A DNA stretch of 61,126 nucleotides from assembly GCF_000590885.1 (NCBI RefSeq), contig NZ_JFHN01000027.1, forward strand, positions 1 to 61,126, given 5' to 3'. Origin of the DNA: Erwinia mallotivora. GTDB lineage: Bacteria > Pseudomonadota > Gammaproteobacteria > Enterobacterales > Enterobacteriaceae. The position numbers and the translations under genes are program-made. The notes beneath the pieces were generated by a model. It saw nothing but the letters and a program-made list of their open reading frames with translations. It was not told where the DNA came from and made no database searches. Of the stretch, positions 57,664 through 61,126 are shown one piece after another (position 1 is the stretch's first letter; every line of letters starts with the position of its first letter).

Positions 57664-59382
57664 ATGAACTGTGTCAATATGGATGTTATCAATCAGTTAC
57701 TTGATAAGATTTATGAAAATGCCTTCCCCGCTGACGCTCTGGCAGCACTGACGCACTCTCTCAGACAGGCTCGTGCCGCACTCAGCCACCCGCGTAAACC
57801 CCACTGGGATGAAAAAGATGTGATCCTGATTAGCTATGCCGATCAGTTTCGCGAAAGTGGCATTCCCACGCTACAGACCTTCTCGCGCTTTTATCAGCGA
57901 CATTTTCAGTCCACTTTCAATCTGGTCCATCTGCTGCCTTTTTGTCCCTGGTCATCCGACGACGGTTTCTCGGTCATTGATTATCATCAGGTCAGCCCCC
58001 CCTGTGGTCAGTGGACGGACGTGGCGGAATTACATCAGCACACGCGGCTGATGTTTGATTTTGTCTGCAACCACATCTCTGCGCACAGCGCCTGGTTTCA
58101 ACATTTTCTCGCCTGTGATGCCGGCTGGGATGATTTTTTCATCAGCGTGGAACCGTCCACCGATCTCAGTGACGTCACCCGGCCTCGTACCACGCCACTG
58201 TTGACCCCGTTTAAGATGGCCAGCGGCGAGACAAAATTTATCTGGACCACCTTTAGCGCCGACCAGATCGACCTCAACTATGCCAGTCCGGCGGTGCTGC
58301 TGAAAATGACAGAGGTGCTGCTCGACTACCTGGTAAAAGGCGCAGACTACGTGCGGCTTGATGCGGCAGGCTATATGTGGAAAACCCCCGGCACCTCCTG
58401 TATCCATCTGGAGAAAACCCACCTGCTGGTCAAACTGTTTCGCGCCATTGCCAATGAGGTGGCACCTGGTACGGTGATCATTACCGAAACCAACGTGCCG
58501 CACAGGGAAAACATCGGCTATCTGGGCAACGGTGGTGATGAGGCGCAGATGATTTATCAGTTCTCTCTGCCGCCACTGGTGCTGCACGCCATTCATTACG
58601 GGCAGGCAAACGCGCTGAAACAGTGGGCCAACGCACTGCCTGCCAGCAAAGGAACCACCAGCTGGTTTAACTTTCTCGCCTCGCATGATGGCATTGGCCT
58701 GAACCCGCTGCGCGGTATTCTGCCAGAAAGCGAGATAGCCTCGCTGGTCAGCGATCTGGTGGCAGAAGGGGCGTTGGTTTCTTATAAAAATAATGGTGAC
58801 GGCACCACCAGCCCTTACGAAATTAACGTCACTTACCTGGATGCGCTGAATAAAAAAGACGATGACGACGAAACGCGGCTGCAACGTTTTATGCTGGCTC
58901 ACGCGCTGTTGCTGGCATTTCCCGGCGTCCCGGCGGTATACGTGCAAAGTATCCTTGGATCACGTAACGATCTGGCAGGCGTAAAAGAAGCCGGTCATCA
59001 CCGGGCGATTAACCGGCAGAAATATCCGCTCAGTGAGATCGAAGCAGAGCTGAACGATGTCACCAGCCTGCGACATAATATTTTTCAGCAACTCAGCCAG
59101 CTGATTCAGTTACGCAGGCAACAGGCCGCCTTTCACCCCGACAATCCGATGGTTGTGCTGGAAAGCGATAACGCCCTGCTGGTGATACAGCGCCGCTCGG
59201 AACGGCAGCAACTGCTGTGCATTTTTAATCTGAGTAACAACGTCATGACTTACACCCTGCCGGATGCCGCTGGCTGGCGCAGTGTTATCGACGGGAGGCG
59301 GATTGCAGGTAATCAGTCACTGACGCTGACGCCGCTGGGCTGGATGTGGCTGGAATTGTGCGAAGGAGATGAAGCACACTAA
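57664..59382 (+). CDS. ycjM: GH13 sugar phosphorylase, glucosylglycerate phosphorylase-like
   Basis: Glycoside hydrolase family 13 (subfamily 18) enzyme of 572 residues, very similar to E. coli YcjM/GgaP, which phosphorolyses glucosylglycerate. The nucleophile is Asp233 in YVRLDAAGYMWK, the acid/base is Glu275 in IITETNVPH and the transition-state Asp is D342 in LASHDGIGLNP. The SILGSRND loop is shared with YcjM. Sucrose phosphorylase is the main alternative. It stands alone, away from any visible partner genes. The ribosome binding site is weak. Confidence 0.88.
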   Translation: MNCVNMDVINQLLDKIYENAFPADALAALTHSLRQARAALSHPRKPHWDEKDVILISYADQFRESGIPTLQTFSRFYQRHFQSTFNLVHLLPFCPWSSDDGFSVIDYHQVSPPCGQWTDVAELHQHTRLMFDFVCNHISAHSAWFQHFLACDAGWDDFFISVEPSTDLSDVTRPRTTPLLTPFKMASGETKFIWTTFSADQIDLNYASPAVLLKMTEVLLDYLVKGADYVRLDAAGYMWKTPGTSCIHLEKTHLLVKLFRAIANEVAPGTVIITETNVPHRENIGYLGNGGDEAQMIYQFSLPPLVLHAIHYGQANALKQWANALPASKGTTSWFNFLASHDGIGLNPLRGILPESEIASLVSDLVAEGALVSYKNNGDGTTSPYEINVTYLDALNKKDDDDETRLQRFMLAHALLLAFPGVPAVYVQSILGSRNDLAGVKEAGHHRAINRQKYPLSEIEAELNDVTSLRHNIFQQLSQLIQLRRQQAAFHPDNPMVVLESDNALLVIQRRSERQQLLCIFNLSNNVMTYTLPDAAGWRSVIDGRRIAGNQSLTLTPLGWMWLELCEGDEAH

Positions 59383-59388
59383 CTCAGG

Positions 59389-59412
59389 ACAGGCAGGGTT
59401 TCCCCCGCCTGT
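59389..59412. terminator. Hairpin between the convergent phosphorylase and DUF1471 genes
   Basis: Six-bp stem ACAGGC/GCCTGT with a 12-base loop in a 39-bp convergent gap. Moderate terminator candidate without a clear T-run. Confidence 0.45.
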
Positions 59413-59421
59413 TGAAGCAAA

Positions 59422-59691
59422 TTATTTATATACGTCGGCAACGGCGCTGAACTTACCGTGTTCGCGACCGGCGATCACCAGGAAGTATTTGCCGCCTTTC
59501 TCATCAGCCAGTTTTGACAGCGCATGCCGTGCATCCATTGGAGAGGTGGTTTCAGCAGTGGTGTTTACCGTACCAATTTTCTCCAGTTTCAATTTTTTCA
59601 CTTCTTCTTTGGTCACTTCTTTTGCCGCCAGCGCACCAAAAGAAACCGTTCCTGCCAGAAGACCAATAACCACAGCTTGAATCATTTTCAT
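59422..59691 (-). CDS. DUF1471 (YdgH/BhsA/McbA-like) periplasmic protein
   Basis: Small exported protein of 89 residues. The start MKMIQAVVIGLLAGTVSFGA (signal peptide cut near ALA|AKE) has GAGGAG nine bases upstream. The mature part has the DUF1471 fold signature: KLKLEKIGTVNTTAETTSPMD followed by LSKLADEKGGKYFLVI. Paralogues are linked to stress and biofilm responses. Which paralogue this is cannot be told. Confidence 0.9.
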   Translation of the reverse strand: MKMIQAVVIGLLAGTVSFGALAAKEVTKEEVKKLKLEKIGTVNTTAETTSPMDARHALSKLADEKGGKYFLVIAGREHGKFSAVADVYK

Positions 59692-59865
59692 CAAAGACAC
59701 TCCTCGTTGATTTTGTTTCCGGGGATAAGCAGCCGCTTGATGAGATTACAGGGAGAAATTGATGCCCGACTCCCTGGACAGCTCAGAGGTAAAAAAGGTT
59801 AGCGACCCTGCTTACCTGAATAATTATTACTGGTTATTGCCAATCCGCCAGTTTTTGGCAGAAAT

Positions 59866-60642
59866 TTATTGCAAAACTTTACCAGAAAAATCAATCAGTT
59901 TTTGGCAAAACGCCTCAGGATGAGAAATAAAGGGCGCATGAGCCGCTTTTTCAATCACCAGCGACTCACTGGCCGGCCACTGTGTATCCAGCAGTGCGGC
60001 AACAGTGCGCGGCACCAGCCCATCCAGCGCCCCGTAAATCCGCAGCAAGGGCACCTGCACGGCGCTTATCTCTGTCCGAAGATCGACGGTACGCAATATG
60101 TCCAGCCCGCCGTCCAGCACCTGAATGTCAGGAGCCGGAAGCGACAGCACCACATTTTTGAGCAGACGAGCATCCTGACGTGCCGTTTCACTGCCCAGGG
60201 TTTGCAGGGCGAGGAAACGCTCAACGGTACGCTGGAAATCCTCGCTCAGTTGCTGTTGAAAAGCCTCCAGTGTCTCCGGTTTGATTCCCGGCCAGCCGTT
60301 ACCGGCGGCAAAACAGGGAGAAGACGCCACGGTGATCAGGCCACTGACCCGCTGCGGATGGAGCAATGCCATCTGGCTGGCAACCAGCCCGCCCAGCGAC
60401 CAGCCCAACCACAGCGCTCTGGCTGGTGCCTGCGGCAGTAGCGTCGCCACCATTTCCTTCAGGCTCAGCGCCGGAAACCCCTGACTGCGACCATAGCCTG
60501 GCAGATCCACCAGATGCAGACGAAAATGCGGGCTGAGTCGATCAATGATGTTATGCCACACTTCTGCATTCAGTCCCCAGCCGTGCAGCATCACAATATC
60601 GCAATCGCCCCTGCCTGTTGTCTGCCAGTAAAGCTGAGTCAT
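59866..60642 (-). CDS. bioH: Pimeloyl-ACP methyl ester carboxylesterase BioH
   Basis: Hydrolyses pimeloyl-ACP methyl ester to end the fatty-acid-like stage of biotin synthesis. The start [20 protein letters not shown] gives 258 residues with AGGA upstream. The nucleophile is Ser82 in LGWSLGGL, with the Asp in YGALDGLVP and the His in [12 protein letters not shown] 33-residue upstream extension was rejected. Divergent from gntX with a 34-bp gap, as in E. coli. Confidence 0.97.
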   Translation of the reverse strand: MTQLYWQTTGRGDCDIVMLHGWGLNAEVWHNIIDRLSPHFRLHLVDLPGYGRSQGFPALSLKEMVATLLPQAPARALWLGWSLGGLVASQMALLHPQRVSGLITVASSPCFAAGNGWPGIKPETLEAFQQQLSEDFQRTVERFLALQTLGSETARQDARLLKNVVLSLPAPDIQVLDGGLDILRTVDLRTEISAVQVPLLRIYGALDGLVPRTVAALLDTQWPASESLVIEKAAHAPFISHPEAFCQKLIDFSGKVLQ

Positions 60643-60676
60643 CCGGTAATATCCTGTTTTTGCCATGGAGGCCGCT

Positions 60677-61126
60677 ATGCTATCAATGCCCACCACCTGT
60701 TGGCTATGCCGGATGCCCGTTGCTCTGCCTGTGCACGGCATTTGCAGTTTATGCCTGCGTCAGCTCCCCACGGTGCCGCCTTGTTGCCCCCGCTGCGGGT
60801 TGCCATCGTTGCACATCCGCCAGCCATGCGGCCGCTGCCAGCTGAAGCCCCCCGCCTGGCAGCGGATGATTTTCGTTAGCGGCTGGCAACCTCCGCTGCG
60901 CGACTGGGTCACACAGCTGAAATTTTATGGCACGACCGCACTCTCGGTGATGCTTGCGCGGCTGCTTCTGCTAACCTGGTTAGCTGCACGCCGTGATTTT
61001 ATGCTGGAGAAGCCCGATCTGTTGCTCTGCGTACCGCTGCATCGCCAACGTGCCTGGCAGCGTGGCTACAATCAGATGGACGATATTACCCGGCATCTTT
61101 CGCGCTGGATCGGCTGCCGTTATGCC
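60677..61126 (+). CDS. gntX: GntX/ComF family protein (partial, cut by window end)
   Basis: The first 150 codons of an ORF that runs off the window. GGAG lies seven bases before the ATG. The N terminus has a Cys-rich zinc-binding segment with CWLC (8-11), CSLC, CPRC and CGRC. It is followed by the start of a phosphoribosyltransferase-like domain ([15 protein letters not shown]). ComF-type proteins take part in DNA uptake in competent species; E. coli GntX is required for use of DNA as a nutrient, like HofMNOPQ. Confidence 0.93.
   Translation, partial: MLSMPTTCWLCRMPVALPVHGICSLCLRQLPTVPPCCPRCGLPSLHIRQPCGRCQLKPPAWQRMIFVSGWQPPLRDWVTQLKFYGTTALSVMLARLLLLTWLAARRDFMLEKPDLLLCVPLHRQRAWQRGYNQMDDITRHLSRWIGCRYA

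Overview
The window is a stretch of enterobacterial chromosome. It carries the str operon (rpsL-rpsG-fusA-tufA) at the left edge, then the tus, fkpA-slyX-slyD, kef, crp, argD-pabA, dam, aro, hof, mrcA, hsl33, pckA, ompR-envZ, greB, feo and bioH-gntX loci, in nearly the order of the Escherichia coli 73-77 min region. Most proteins look like close orthologues of the E. coli ones. Several E. coli neighbours are absent, though: fic-yhfG between pabA and ppiA, nirBDC-cysG after tsgA, yrfG between igaA and hslR, and feoC after feoB. Extra genes sit at some of the same junctions. Together these suggest Enterobacterales outside the E. coli/Salmonella group, most likely an Erwinia/Pantoea-type organism. 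That placement is inference. No rRNA, tRNA, CRISPR array, prophage or intact insertion sequence was seen.

Layout. 1-6287 (minus strand): tufA, fusA, rpsG, rpsL, tusBCD and yheO. The str promoter and the S7 autoregulatory site are both readable. 6448-11237: fkpA with a sigma-E-like promoter, slyX, slyD, yheV and kefGB. 11341-18894: an ERIC element, yheS, then a five-gene minus-strand insertion (tauABCD plus a LysE-type exporter), then yheTU. 19090-23469: prkB, yhfA, crp, yhfK. 23498-29518: argD (with an ARG box), pabA, ppiA, tsgA (with an FNR/CRP-like site upstream), a stand-alone codA and an unrecognised secreted protein. 29559-35751: the damX superoperon read right to left (aroK, aroB, damX, dam, rpe, gph, trpS). 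36137-39609: hofMNOPQ. 39761-48953: mrcA, nudE, igaA, hslR, hslO, pckA. 49031-49486: an unusual repeat protein. 49585-61126: envZ/ompR, greB, yhgF, feoAB, a glucosylglycerate-phosphorylase-like enzyme, a DUF1471 protein, bioH and a gntX cut by the window end.

How the genes work together. The left end supplies translation (S12, S7, EF-G, EF-Tu) and tRNA 2-thiolation (TusBCD). Folding and envelope functions recur: FkpA, SlyD, PpiA, HslO, HslR, PBP1a, DamX, IgaA and EnvZ/OmpR. tauABCD forms a complete import-and-cleavage route for taurine as a sulfur source. hofMNOPQ and gntX belong to the gene set linked to use of extracellular DNA. feoAB is ferrous iron uptake under a visible Fur-box candidate.

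The item I consider most novel is the TTG-initiated gene at 49031-49486, inserted between pckA and envZ. It encodes about 151 residues. It has a Ser/Thr-rich N terminus, almost three near-identical 19-residue repeats, and a C-terminal motif resembling the PP1-docking segment of eukaryotic PPP1R15-type regulators. Its codon use differs from its neighbours. It looks like an acquired gene for a secreted, host-directed protein, but that function is a hypothesis.
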